From NCBI GenBank assembly GCA_002633005.1, contig NMRA01000398.1, positions 132,010-196,009 on the forward strand: 64,000 nt of DNA. Direction: 5' to 3'. Below are positions 21,635 to 33,347 of the stretch, one piece after another. A program made the position numbers and the translations under genes. The first letter of the stretch is position 1. Each line of letters opens with the position of its first letter. Source of the stretch: Phoronis australis (Eukaryota; Phoronida; Phoronidae). The notes below the pieces were generated by a model. It was given only the letters and a program-made list of their open reading frames with translations, ran no database searches and had not been told where the DNA came from.

Positions 21635-22834
21635 AGAGATGAAACTGCAAAAGAAGCGTCTACTGCGAAAGTTTAGGGTGTCTCGGATTGACTTAGACCT
21701 GAGAAATTATCTTTCTAGTAGAAATGAGTACAAAAAGTTATGTAAGAATACGAAAACGCGATACTATACCGATAAACAAAGTGAGTTATGTGAGTCAGTG
21801 GGAAATCCTAATAGAGTTTGGAATATTATAAAACAAAGCTTGTCAGAGCCAGTACACACTACAAAGCATGATAATAAAAATATTGCTGAATTGGAGTGGT
21901 TTAGATATTTCAGTAACCTGTTCGGTATTAACAGAACAGAAGGTTGTAGTGAAACTTTTGATGACCTAGTTAGACAGACTCTAGATGAGCACGACTCCCA
22001 GTGTGAGCGTTGTAAGCGCCCACAGAGTGAGCGTGATGTAACCAGTGCCTTTGACATGAATGAACTAAATGACGGTATTAGCGCAGATGAAATAGTAAGG
22101 ACCATTAAGAAACAAAAGAATAATAAATCTACCGGAGAAGTTGGCATACCGGCTGAATTCTATAAGTGCTTCCCTGAGGCCGTAGTAGAACTTCTCCACA
22201 AATTTTTTAATAGAAATTTTGTATAGGTACTGTACGGCTATGGAGAAGTGTGGTTATTTGGGCCAGGCAATAGTGCTGAATTTATTATGCTATTCAAACA
22301 GAGATTACTGGATTGTGGCGCACAGGAATGGCAACTGGAAATAGGTAGCTCAAACAAATATGAATTTTATAGTCTTATTAAACGTGATCTTGTCATCGAG
22401 CAATATGTGAATTGTTTAAGCGCTTATTCAAGAAAAATACTTGCGCAATTTCGGTGTTCAGGTCACTCACTTAATATAGAGAAAGGGAGACATATGGATA
22501 TTCCTAGAGGTGAAAGAATATGCGACATATGCTGTCTGGATGAAATTGAAGATGAGCCTCATTTCATGTGTCGATGCCCTGTTCTTGGAGACCTTAGAAG
22601 AAATCTTCTTCCAGAGCTTGTCAATGTTAACTATTCTCTTGTTAGGTTATTCCAACAGAAAAATCATGACAGCATCCAGCGCCTCGCGTTGTATATTCAG
22701 AAGGCTATGGCTTTAAGAAAAGAACTGCTCTCCCTGTAACTATTCTGAATATACGTTTGAATTTATGTATTTATGTACGAGTAGGCAAAGCCTACGATGT
22801 ACAATAAACATTATTATTATTATTATTATTATTA
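21635..22834 (+). mobile_element. Internally deleted non-LTR retrotransposon
   Basis: The first frame (to the stop at 22224) carries the endonuclease-RT linker (SSRNEYKKLCKNTKTRYY; NPNRVWNIIKQSL) and the start of the RT domain (IKKQKNNKSTGEVGIPAEFY). Right after it the sequence jumps to the C-terminal part: GYGEVW, FKQRLLDCGAQEWQLEIG, then a zinc-finger-like CDICCLDEIEDEPHFMCRCP, ending at 22739. The central RT, including the catalytic YxDD region, is missing. The 3' end has AATAAA and an (ATT)n tail at 22811-22834. Block B has the empty site near 31815-31840. Confidence 0.85.
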
Positions 22835-24295
22835 ATTCAGAGTATCAAAATAAAGAAACATTCATGAGCAAAATTCTTCAGTAATTTTTGCTCACATTTA
22901 TATGTGAATCGGTGCCCTGTAGCATCATGGAACTGTCAAGCGTAGGGTCTCAACTGTTTCCTACAAATCTTTTCGTATTTGTGTCAATATTTGTTAACAT
23001 CTGGAATCTTTTGTCCGTCAATTTATCGTTATAATGAGTTTCTCTTTGACTAATGAAATATTTTGTGTTTTGAAAAGAGTTTTCAGTGATATTTTAGGTG
23101 TCAAAACTAACTTAATGAAATATATTTGAATTGTTTCAGTTGTTGTTAAGTGCCAACAGAAATGTGATATTGTTAGAGTAAAGTTGTAGACTTTGATGAT
23201 TTATTGGGCTGTTATATATGTGCTCAATTGAATTGAGAGGTGGAAGAGCCGAGTGTCGATATATTTCTGCTCAAATGAATTGTTGCAACAAAGTTTCAAA
23301 GGCAGAATAAAAACGGCTCAAAAATAAATGTAAACGCAAACAACTCACTTACATACAGTGCAACACAAAAAGAGACCCTGGACTTGGATGGTTTCAGTTT
23401 AGGATGTTGACGAAAATACTGACTACATATTCGTTTTCAAAACTAAATTAAGTTAGAAACAACGACCTTGCTCCTTTTGTGGACCAACTAAATATACTTT
23501 TGAAGCATTCATTTAGGAACAGTGAAACACAGAACTTATTTTGGACAAGGCTAAATAACGAAATTTTAAGCCAACTTCATATGTCGGCTCACTGTCTCAC
23601 AAAAATGTTGTCTAGAGCTTTTCTGGTAAACAAAAAACTTCTAAAAACACCATTTTGCTATTGGGTAAACATTTTTTATTGCCAGAAGTTTCTTTCGAAA
23701 ATTTTGTTCTTGAGCGCAGTGGTCAAATCCATCGAACAATACCATTTAAGTGAAAAGCACAGTGCTCGGAAAACTCTAATTTAGATCTTAGAAAAGAAGT
23801 GGTGCAACTTTGAAACTAATTATGTAAGTAGCCAGCGGGATTCGGTGTGCGTGCGCGTGCGTGCGCATGTATGATTATGTCCTTTGCAAGAATGTTTTTT
23901 CTTCAATAAATATATCAAAAAATTTCCAGGGAGTGGAAAGCAAGGAATTCCGGTTTTACTCAGGCCGAATGACGTTTTCGAAACTTGTTCAGTAAGTGAC
24001 CACTTACTTCCAGTTTCAACGACTTGTATCGACTCAAATTAATGAAAATACTTTTCGTAGTGACTAAACAAACTTAAAAGGTAACGCTCAACCCAAACTC
24101 GACTGCTTGTAGTTCCCCGGCCGCCCAATCTGAATACAGAGATTTCAAAGGATATGCAAGTCGGACAAATTATTTTAGACACCTCCGAAACTAAAATTTC
24201 CAATTTTGTCCCGAACTAAGTTTAGTTATACAGAATTTCCCACCGACAAAGACGTTCACTTGGATTCCATTGTGGCACAAGATTGTCCGATTATT

Positions 24296-25521
24296 ACTCT
24301 GCGCGTGTAAGCGCAGAGTACTGTTGTTCTTGGGTTTTCTTCAATTTTATTGTTCTTCTTATTCTTCTGATTCTTCTTCTTATTCTTCTTCCGACCAACT
24401 TTGAGGCTTAATAACTTCAAATTGGGTGCAGGTACGGTCTTTAAATTCAGCATATAACTTATGACAGTATATAAATTTTGATTGGTTATATAATCATATT
24501 CTACATTGCACCGGAAGAGGTCGTTTGGTGCAAAGGTCATATAATTTTCAAAATGCTACTCCTCCTTCAGTTTTAAAGGTATCTTTTTCAAATTCGGTGC
24601 ACAGGTATATGTCAACATGACAATTTTAAAAAAAACTTTTCTAAGTAATCGGGTCATCCAATCAGGTGAAATAGGTCAAAGGTCTTTAGGTGCAAACTAA
24701 AATTTTAAGCTAGACACTTCAAATTGACAGGTCTGATTGCCACAGGTAAATAAAATCGGAATCCAGAGTTTCAGGTCATTTAATGTAAACGCGGGGTCAT
24801 TAGGTGCATTTTTCGTCTGAAAATTTGACCTTTTGAATCAGCAAGTATTCTGATGTGTCAACCGTTAGACAACTGTGATTCTTAGCGTTAAACACATTTT
24901 CCATGGGCTTTGCAATAATTCTCCTAAAGATGCTTAAAATGCACCGGATAAGGTCAATTAGTGCAAAGGTCATGTAACGTTCAAAATGTTATATCTCTTA
25001 CGTTTTTCAAGGAATTCTTTTCAATTTTAGCACACTGGTGTAAGTCAACATGCCAATTAAATACCCTACTTTACTTCGCAATAGGCCTAACCAATCAGAA
25101 AAAATAGGTCAAAGGTCATTGAGTGCAAACTAAAATGTTGAGCTAGAGACTTCAGAATTACGTATCTGTTTACTAAGTGCGATTGAGTATGAATTCTAAA
25201 TTTTCAGGTCATTTGGTGCACCCATGGGGTCATTAGGTGCATTTTTCTTCTGAAAGTTTGACCACTTCATTCATCTTGTATTCAGAAGTGCTTGAAGTAA
25301 GACATCTGCGATTATTAGCATTAACCATACTTTTAATCGATTTAACAATTACTCCTTCATCGGGGCTCATAATGCAACGGAAGAGGTCAATTAGTGGAAA
25401 GGTCATCAAAAAATTAATATGTAATTTCTCTTACAATTTTAAAGAATTCCTTTTCATATTGGTAAACGGGTTGCTGTCAGCAACTTCCCATAATAATTCC
25501 AGTAATACGCACGCGCAGAGT
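24296..25521. mobile_element. TIR element containing three ~434-bp tandem units
   Basis: Perfect 12-bp terminal inverted repeats, ACTCTGCGCGTG (24296) and CACGCGCAGAGT (25510). The near-duplicated flanks CCGATTATT and CCGTTATTG suggest an 8-9 bp target duplication, as for hAT elements. Inside, three units recur at about 24505, 24940 and 25372, each with GCACCGGAAGAGGTC-like and GCAAAGGTCAT motifs; units 1 and 2 share GGGGTCATTAGGTGCATTTT. A TTCTTCTTATTCTTC tract lies near the left end. No transposase. Block B lacks it (about 33197-33225). Confidence 0.8.
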
Positions 25522-27289
25522 CCGTTATTGTCACGCCGTGACAATAATCTAGCTAGTTTCCAGTTGGACTTATTAAGTTCACTACATTTTAGCATGTTAG
25601 GACCGATTTTATCATTTAAATCTTTCACTCGTTAAGTAAGTTTGATGGGCACGTTTAGCATTAGTTCCTAAAAATTGATTAGTACAGCCATGAATTCCGT
25701 CGAGAAGACTGGTGCTGAAGTGAACACAATCTGTCCATTTTTACCTTATAGGGCCATCGATCCAGTTCACGCGTTTTGTCGATTTTGATCCATCAGTATA
25801 GTTGTAAAATATACTAGTCACCATTTCCGTTTTTATCGCATGTGATCCGTGTTCATCCTTAAATAACGTTTACTCGTTAAGTCGGATTTCATTAACTGGT
25901 TTAGTGTTAGAATAACTTACATTTCACAAAAGTGGATTAGAGCGAAAAATAATTTAGTGTTGTCAATATATGTTCTCTGCATGCACCTCATTGGCAACAC
26001 GATTGACTAAAGCATGTCTTGTGTTGTTATAGCATAGCTGAATTAAACTATTTGAGCTGTGTTCGCGAGTAAAATGAAAATGAGCGTTTAAAGGTTTCCC
26101 GGAAATTAGCAATTAAAATTATCTCATTAACAAATTTCATTAAGAAGAATAAAGGCAACAGACTACGGACGTTCTCCATTTATTTCATAATTGCCAGGAA
26201 TGGTGATGTTCCACTTTTCACTTGCCGGTTACCAGTTTGCAAATCATGCGGACGCTCGCAAATTTTGGCTCATGACATACACTTTGGAAATCGTGCTTGC
26301 AATAGAGCGAATGTTATTAATTTCTATTTTTACCCTGTGTGCTAACTAAGTAAACATGTCATATTGTTTCCTGGATTATTAACAACGTATAACATTGAAC
26401 ATCAGAAGTTGAGGAGAGCCTTACGCAATGTGTACTGTACATGCATGATCCCCAGAATGCAGTTCGTACAAACAATAGGCACCGCGCTGTCTTCACGCGT
26501 TTTAAAGACACTCTTTCCGCTTTATTCTAGTTAAAAACATCACAGAACGGGTTTTTAAAGCAAGATAGATCAGTCGAAACGTAAGCTCAGTTAAGTTTAG
26601 TTCAACACAACTCTAAATTTACTGGGAATTTTTTAAGTTATTTTATTTTTGGTGGTTCTAAAACATTGCACGTCAGTTTTGTATTTTTTGTGCTTTCATG
26701 CTCAATCGAATTTGTTTATTTTGTTCTTGTATTAGTGTGGAATGCATGAATTTGGGATAAACATCCTGGACCTTCTAGGAATTTTGAAGTCGTTGCTATG
26801 GCAATTGTCAAATATGATAACGTACCCGTATTTTGACAACGAGTTTGGTTGCCCGTTATTTAGTGGAGAAAACTGGTTCTCAAAATTCGGGCACGTTATA
26901 TCAAACCATTATCGTTGCTCTTAGCAAGTAAATCACATAGTGAATTAAAAACGCCAAGACGGCTTTCCTTTCATTATTTCGTCAGTGTTAACCAGCATGT
27001 AGCGTTTCAAAACAGAAATTTTGATCCTTCCAGTATGACACTTCTACTTGTGTTGACATGAAATTGCCTTAAGTCTAATTAGTACCTTGTTCCTCATTTC
27101 TCTTGCCATTCTTTAATAAGCCAAACCAAGACTTGTTACAGAAGTGAAGAATTTGAAACTTGGAGTTCCTACTTCGATCTCATTGCATTTTTGCGTATAC
27201 GGTTCTGTCACTTTGAAAGCGCAATGACATCATTGTGTTCTCTGATGCGCCTGAATTCTAGTGTGACTACAAACACATAGAATACGCAC
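25522..27289. other. Intron 1 in block A, proximal part
   Basis: Non-coding on both strands as far as I can see. 25530-26250 and about 26700-26960 match block B; the interval between is unmatched. A palindrome, ATTGTCACGCCGTGACAAT (25527-25545), lies at the edge of the TIR element insertion. Confidence 0.5.
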
Positions 27290-27345
27290 CTTAAAACGAC
27301 GTTCGCCTGCAGAAGAAGAGTCGCACCAAACACAAACCAGCCCAT
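27290..27345 (-). CDS. EMI/EGF extracellular protein, exon 1A (signal peptide)
   Basis: ATG at 27345-27343 follows CGAAA and opens MGWFVFGATLLLQANVVL, then donor AAG|GTGCGT in phase 2. The 18 residues are a hydrophobic signal-peptide core. Phase 2 matches exon 2 (15192-15311), giving a serine at the junction and then LNGVPNSVC. The intron would be about 12 kb. It is paralogous to exon 1B (39061-39116), and the reading frame and donor are conserved in both, which supports function of both. No TATA box is obvious upstream. Confidence 0.82.
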
Positions 27346-27392
27346 TTTCGAATTTCCGGGCTAAATGTAGACCTCCGTACTCAGAAAGCCGG

Positions 27393-27625
27393 CCTACACA
27401 TGTTCCCGTTTTTGAGTAAGCGTTGGTTTTAGTCGATTATCTAACAGGTTCGAGCGAACAGTCAGAACCACACAGCGTTCCTAGGTAACATATGAAGACC
27501 TCATTGAGACCTACACACTAGGAACTCCTGGCCTACAAATGTTCCCTTTATTTGAGTAAGCGTGGCGAACAATCAGAATCGCACAGCGTACATGTACATG
27601 TACTTTGGTAACATAGGAAGACCCC
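27393..27625. repeat. Tandem duplication just upstream of exon 1A
   Basis: Two units share GGCCTACA-ATGTTCCC, TTTGAGTAAGCG, GCGAACARTCAGAAYC, ACACAGCG (CACAGCG) and GGTAACATA-GAAGACC. The first runs about 27393-27516 and the second about 27531-27622. It lies within 300 bp of the start codon, so it may duplicate promoter elements. Block B has one related unit near 39270-39350. Confidence 0.65.
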
Positions 27626-27900
27626 AGACAAAGCTTTTGTATAGTGTTTACAAAGCCGTTCCGTGTTCTTTTCATTGGACGCTGAATGTCTGGGTTAAAA
27701 TCAGACTGCCTTCAAAACCGTCCAAACGTCCAGGGATACCCAAAACTCATTTTCGGCAACTAGTGTTTCCTTGGCGTACTCGTGTAGGCATACGTGGAGT
27801 TTAAATGTTTTTGGGAAGTGGCACACATGTTGTTTTAACACATTACCGTGGCAATTTAAAAAAGTTATCACGTGATGTGGCTACAGAAAGCTACGATTAC

Positions 27901-28375
27901 CCATGACTGCAATTGACATATGCTAAACTTAACTCTGCTATTTGGCGGTGGTAGCAAAATGCATTTGACATGCTTTTCAAAACATTCAACTGATAAAGGA
28001 AAACAATTCACGGCGCACCTAACACTGACATTTTAGCCTCTTCAGTCAGACGCCCAGAGAGAATTTACTTTCGAACCTTCGACCAACACGGGATACGGCA
28101 CAATTCGGAACACTGGGAGTATTTTTGTATGCCGAGTTTACCCTCAGAGGTAAAATTTAAGTTGGGAACTTCAATCATACGGCCAAACACAGTTCACTTT
28201 GGAAATCGCACAACCTGTCATGTGACGGCAACTTTAACTACACCAGCAGTGGTTTACGCCCATCCAACAACCCGATCCGTTCGACAAAATACGAAGTAAA
28301 AAATGACATCAGATATCATCTCCTGGTTTATTCGTAGAACATGGACGACATACAGTATGAGCAAGAATGATGATG
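27901..28375. other. Spacer between duplicated blocks
   Basis: Sequence upstream of exon 1A with no counterpart that I can align in block B and no coding or repeat signal. On the minus strand it directly follows the truncated exon 2 of block B, including an in-frame TGA at 28310-28312. Confidence 0.45.
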
Positions 28376-28405
28376 GTGCAGACGCTGTTGGGAACGCCGT
28401 TCAAG
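28376..28405 (-). pseudogene. Truncated copy of exon 2 (block B)
   Basis: The acceptor TCTTCTTCAG and the first 30 bp of exon 2 are preserved (LNGVPNSVC), then homology stops immediately after the first EMI cysteine. The duplication breakpoint is therefore inside this exon. If exon 1B spliced to it, the frame would run about 22 more codons (TIIILAHTVCRPCSTNK and on) to TGA, giving a secreted peptide of about 50 residues. More likely exon 1B skips it and uses exon 2 of block A, in the same phase. Confidence 0.75.
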
Positions 28406-28869
28406 CTGAAGAAGACACAAGTTACTTACAAATAGAGGACATATTCCGTTCCATCATGTGCCTTTGCTAGCCAAGCAATCACTTAAATTCTCTTCATCCA
28501 GGTCTGTCTCATTCGATCCAAATGTGTAATACAGTAAAGGTTCTCCACAAATTAGGATTTCAACCCGTTATAACCTGAACTATTTTTGTTAGGTTGATTT
28601 GCACACCAGACCAGCCTCTGGTGTCGACCCCGTCTCTTGGTGCAGTTGGAAGCTTGAATGTTCTATACGCTGTACTTAATTACTAACAAACTAAATAAAT
28701 AATTTTTTATCTACAATGGGATATTGTTCCCGAATTAAGTTTCAGAATATGAGGACCAGTATTTGAGACGGAAACCTATTCGTGCCTGACGAAATATGCA
28801 AATCGTTAGTTCCAACGTAACCTAGTGAAAGCCCTAATTAACCCTTTATACGTGCACTCTCGAGTCAGT

Positions 28870-29740
28870 GGCGGATCTAGGATATCACAACTGGGGGGGC
28901 AACATTTTGTCTGAAAACATGTGTTCAAAGCACGATTAGATGCGCACAGCCCCGCATGGGGGGAGGTCGGGAGGGGGTTGGCCCCCCTCCCGCCCAGGAG
29001 AACGTGGCAAACATGAAAAACTGCAATTATCACAGACTCGAACTCACGGCCTGGCGGATAGAGCGCACGTGCTTTACCACTGCACCACCACGATTTCATT
29101 CATAATTTCATTATTGTTTATGGTCCACAGCGTTTGCGCGGGAAACCTACTTCTTTTTGTAATGCTTATTACACTTTTTATATTTTGTGCAATCAGTTCG
29201 TAACAAAATTTGTAGTATTTATAATAGTCTTCAATTGCCCAAAAGACCAAATCCGTTTTTTGTGTTGGCATTAATGACGCGATTGCTTTGGAAATCGTTT
29301 TAAGTTAAGGTTTGACAAAGAGTGGATTATGAGTTTCTGAGTGATTCACTAAGGCTTTGATTAAAATTCACATCTTACCAGCAGCTTCTGTTTTTTCATC
29401 GTCACTAAGATTCCATTTTCTTTAAAAAAATGAAGTAATTTTCTTCATTGCACAGTGAAGCAGACGACGGAAACGGGGTCGTAGTGCGCAGCTCCACTGC
29501 CGGTCGCCTGGGTTATCGCAGGAGAGCCTATTCTTAGCCATAGTTTCGTTACGATTGAGCTGTGTTCCGAATTTGATAATTGAAATTGGATCTGAGCCCC
29601 CCCCCAAACACACTAAAACTGCACACATTTAAAACTGTTTTCCGCCGTATATTTTTAAATAGCGGGGTTAATTAATAAACTCAACATTTCCCTACGCTCT
29701 TGCAGCCAAGGGGGGGGGGGCTGCCCCCCCTAAATCCGCC
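28870..29740 (-). mobile_element. Composite MITE with tRNA-like head, copy 1
   Basis: Ends GGCGGATCTAGGATATC and CCTAAATCCGCC form inverted termini, each followed inward by G- or C-rich palindromic tracts. Internally it carries on the minus strand a tRNA-like segment (29031-29095). Block A has the empty site (AAAGCCC...GACAAGTGAAGG near 15675-15715); the flanks TCGAGTCA and GCGAGTGA look like an 8-bp target duplication. Copies 2 (51478-52206) and 3 (62858-63610) lie in opposite orientation. Confidence 0.82.
29031..29095 (-). other. tRNA-derived (SINE-like) segment
   Basis: On the minus strand: box A-like TGGTGCAGTGGTAAAGC and box B-like GTGAGTTCGAGTC, about 30 bp apart, as in the 5' half and T arm of a glycine-type tRNA. 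No intact acceptor stem, so this is a SINE-type relic and not a tRNA gene. Confidence 0.7.
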
Positions 29741-30019
29741 TATGCGAGTGAAGGTAATGTGCTATTTTCGGCAGGCGTAAAGAGCAGTGTTTTTATTTTC
29801 AGAAAAGAACGCGGTGGGGATTGACGCCAGGGGCTCGGTCCATTTCTGGGACACCTAACGGAGGAGAGTTCGAACGCGCCGCAAACCTACAGTGTATAGG
29901 CATGTTCTGGTTTGATTTCTATACCCAGTTATGAATGTTTGGAAAATAGAGTATATGAACATGATGATTGGCCACTAGTTTAACAAATAAATGATAGTAA
30001 ATTGTAAGGTGCGCGACAA

Positions 30020-30385
30020 ACTAGGGACCGTGCTCTAATATTTATACTCGATATCGAACTCGAAATTATTTTTGGCATTTTCCATTAATCTATTTTTGTG
30101 TGAACTCAACATAAGTGTCCATTGTTTGATGTTCGACTACACAGTGGTTTATGTGGATAACCTAATAATCATAGTCTGCACTTGATGACCCCAGCATTAA
30201 GGCTAAAATTTCCAGTCCCGAAATCTCGACTTTTTACTCGAGTTTCAATGGCACAAATCTTGGATCATCAAGTACAGATTTAGACTAGAAACTCTTATTT
30301 GTAATCAATAGAGCACTGGAGCACATACGAGTAGTCACTTACATTGTATACTGAGTTCGCACCGGACAGAAAATGACAAAAGTAA
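30020..30385. repeat. TCGA-rich MITE family, intact-length copy in block B
   Basis: Contains ATATCGAACTCGAAATTATT at the left and TTCGAAATGATTTTC at the right, with CACTTGATGACCCCAGCATT internally, shared with 16890 and (diverged) 36030. This copy lacks the LINE and so marks the empty target. Confidence 0.65.
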
Positions 30386-30609
30386 TTTCGAAATGATTTT
30401 CAAATACGAAGACAATATCCCGTTATTGTACCCGAAGACCTTGGTACTCACTTACAGAAAACGTGGCTTATATAGAAAAACATGCATTGCACGGTTGTCC
30501 CACTTTTCAAAACGTAAGGAAATAGCTGATTTTCGAAATTAAATTTCAATATTCCGGCAGATTCGGCCAGGCAGTCTCTTGTAGACAGGCGTTAAAGATG
30601 TATCTGCAT

Positions 30610-33200
30610 GTTAAATGCCAATGTATAGCAGGAACTTAACGAGAATGCTATTTCAACATCATCTTCACTAAAACAAATTGCTGTTGTACTCATTGACAAG
30701 ATGTAAATTGAATACAAAAAATCTGAAAATATGTGACCTTTGTATCCAAGACGTACCCCTGGCTATTCGTAACATGGATTGTGATTCGCCAACAAACATC
30801 ACCCGTCACGACACCTACATGTACTTCAAGACTGAGTGATTTACGGCGGATCATTTTCGACACAAATCTCGGTAATTTCAACGTACGTCATATTCACATC
30901 GTGGCTAATTGTGTTTCTATTCAATTTGGCAAAACCATCACAGAGATGAGGGATAAGCCTGTACATGTAAGTTTCATTTCAAGTGTCACCTACAGATCTC
31001 ATGTAATGCGAACGAGAGGTTTCAAACTACGGGTTTAAACAACATTTTAATACATTTCCTTCTTTCCTAATATGGGCAAATCTACACTGCTACAGGTATG
31101 CAAGATGGGAATATATGTTGAATGTGAAAATTTTAGTTTCTACAAAATTCCTGTGAAATACGGCCAACCCTTATAATGAATAATTTAATTACAATTTCAA
31201 ACAAATAGATGAATATAAATTTAGCATGTAAAAATTAACATCATATCTGTTAAAAATCCATTCTAGTTCCATGATATCCAGGGAACAGAACAATGATTTT
31301 GGAACATTTATAGACAAAAATAGGGATCATTTTATACTGAAGTAAAGAAGAAAGTTTGAGAACCGTATCGAAATAAAATAACATAATATCTTACCAAATA
31401 AGAATTAAAAAGAGTGCCACAATTTCAATTTTAAAGCGATGTGAATCTCCCTGTATTCGTGTAAAATACGCAAACACTAACGGGATTACGTCATAGCCAA
31501 CAATGGCATGTAGAACCTAAGCATTTTCAAAAAGGAACTGTTCGGCAAGGAGACGTGCCAGAAAACATCAGTTGTAGAATTTATAGTTACAGTATACCCC
31601 CTGCATCTCATAGATGACACGAATCGAGGTCAAAAGGGGTATTTTTTATAATCAGTTACCGTAAAAAATGGAGAGTTTCCCGACAAAACTACTTTTAAAC
31701 GGAATCACTTCAGGGTCGAGCAAGGGATATGAAGTTAACTTTCTTCTAATTGACTAGAATGCTTGGATGCTTTCAAGAATATAGATGTACAAAACTAACA
31801 CTGCTGACAATGCCATTAATTACGTGAATTCCGCGACATCCGAAAAAAAGGAACATTCATGAGGAAAATTCTTCAACAGTTTTTGCACACATTTGAATGC
31901 GAATCAGTAACCGGTGGCATGGAACCGTCTAGTATAGGGACTCAGCTGTTTCCTAAACCTTTTGCGTATTGGTATCAATATTTGTTAACGCGTGGAATCT
32001 TTTTTATCATTTTATCGTCATTACGAGTTTCTCTTTGACTAATGAAATGTTTTTGTAATTTCAGATTTTTCAGAGATGTTTTAGGTGTCAAAGCTAACTT
32101 AATGGAATATAACTGAATTGTTTCAGTTGTTGTTAAGTTCCAACGAAAATGTGATATCGCTATAGTTGTAGACTTTGATGATTATTGTCTTGTCATATTT
32201 GTGCTCAACTGAATTGATGCTGCGAAGTTTCAAAGGCGGAGTCAAAACGGCCCAAAAATTAATGTAAAGACAGATAACCGTGACTTAGGAGGACGTTAAC
32301 TCACTTACTTACGGTAAAACAAAAAAGAGCTAGTCTTGAATGGTTTCAGTTTAGGCTGTTGCGAATTCTGACTAAGCATTTGTTTTTAAAACTAATTTAA
32401 GTTACGAAAGTCGACCTTGCTCCTTTTGTGAAGCAATTAAATACACTTTTGAAGCATTCATTTAGGAACTTTGAAAAACCCGAAATTTTTTTGGACAAGG
32501 GTAAATAACGAAATTTAAAGCAACTTCATGTGTCGGCTCACAGTCTTACAGTGATGTTGTCCTGGGCATTTCTGGTAAAAAAGATACTTTTAAAAACTTT
32601 TGGGTAAACAATTTTATTTTCAGAAGTTTCTTTCGCAAAGATAATTACTCTTGAGCGCCATGGTCAAATCCATCGAACAATAATATTTAGTGAGAAGTAC
32701 AGTGTACGGAAAATTCAAATTTAGATCTCAGAAAAGAGGTGCTCCAACTATGAAACTAGTTATCTAAGTAGCCAGCGGGATTAGGTGTGCGCGCGCTTGC
32801 GTGTATGATAGTGTGTCCTTTTGCAAATATGTCTTTTCTTCAATAAATGTATGGAAATACCCAGGGAGTGGCAAGCAAGGAATACGGTTTACTCAGGCCG
32901 AATGACGTTTTCGAAACCAGTTCAGTACGTGACTACTTACTTCCAGTTTCGAGGAACTGTATCAACTCAAATGGTTCAAAATGTGAATGAATCACGCGAA
33001 ATTGACTAAATACATTAGAAGGGTAACGCTGTACTCAAACGCGTCAGCTTGTACTTCTCAAGCCTTTCAACGAATATAAAAGTAAGACAAAATATTTAAG
33101 CCAACCCCCTACACTTAAATTTCCATCGCTGACTACGATAAGTTACACAGAAGTTCCCACTAACGCAGACACAAACACTTACTTGGATTTTATTGCGACA
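30610..33200. other. Intron 1 copy in block B, non-coding
   Basis: No exon supported. The plus frame 30733-31038 and minus frame 30690-30881 overlap each other and have no splice context or family motif. Homology to block A begins in inverted orientation at about 31060 and direct at about 31520. Confidence 0.5.
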
Positions 33201-33251
33201 CATGTTCTGTCGCAATATTTCCACTTGAACTTTTTAAGTTCACTACAGTTT

Positions 33252-33347
33252 AGCATGTTATTACCATTTTACCATGTTATTACCATTTCACCATGTTATT
33301 ATCATTTTACCATGTTATTACCATTTTACCATGTTATTACCATTTTA
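33252..33347. repeat. Minisatellite, ~20-bp unit, five to six copies
   Basis: Unit TTACCATTTTACCATGTTA repeated with small changes (one CATTTC, one ATCATT). Block A has a single diverged unit at the same place (GCATGTTAGGACCGATTTTA near 25593), so expansion occurred in block B only. Confidence 0.85.

Larger units (their letters stand above)
15277..27900. repeat. Block A: downstream copy of duplicated gene 5' region
   Basis: Direct duplicate of block B (28376-39500). Matching sub-blocks, all approximate: 15277-17280 with 28376-30600; 21310-24290 with 31520-33210; 25530-26250 with 33205-33960; 26700-27345 with 37170-39116; 27545-27790 with 39260-39425. 17370-17830 matches 31060-31500 in reverse. 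Block A alone has two LINEs, a TIR element and the tandem 920-bp element. Divergence between blocks is substantial by eye, so the duplication is old. Confidence 0.85.

Noticed and set aside
24256-24540. 94-codon minus-strand frame rich in Lys and Asn
   Set aside because: It translates a TTCTTCTTATTC simple tract and the end of the TIR element.
29031-29095. A true tRNA gene
   Set aside because: Box A and box B are present but acceptor-stem pairing is absent, and the same segment recurs inside three MITE copies.
30690-31038. Overlapping plus and minus open frames in block B
   Set aside because: No splice sites in matching phase, no family resemblance and no counterpart in block A.
33252-33347. 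CRISPR-like array
   Set aside because: Units are contiguous without spacers and the DNA is eukaryotic.
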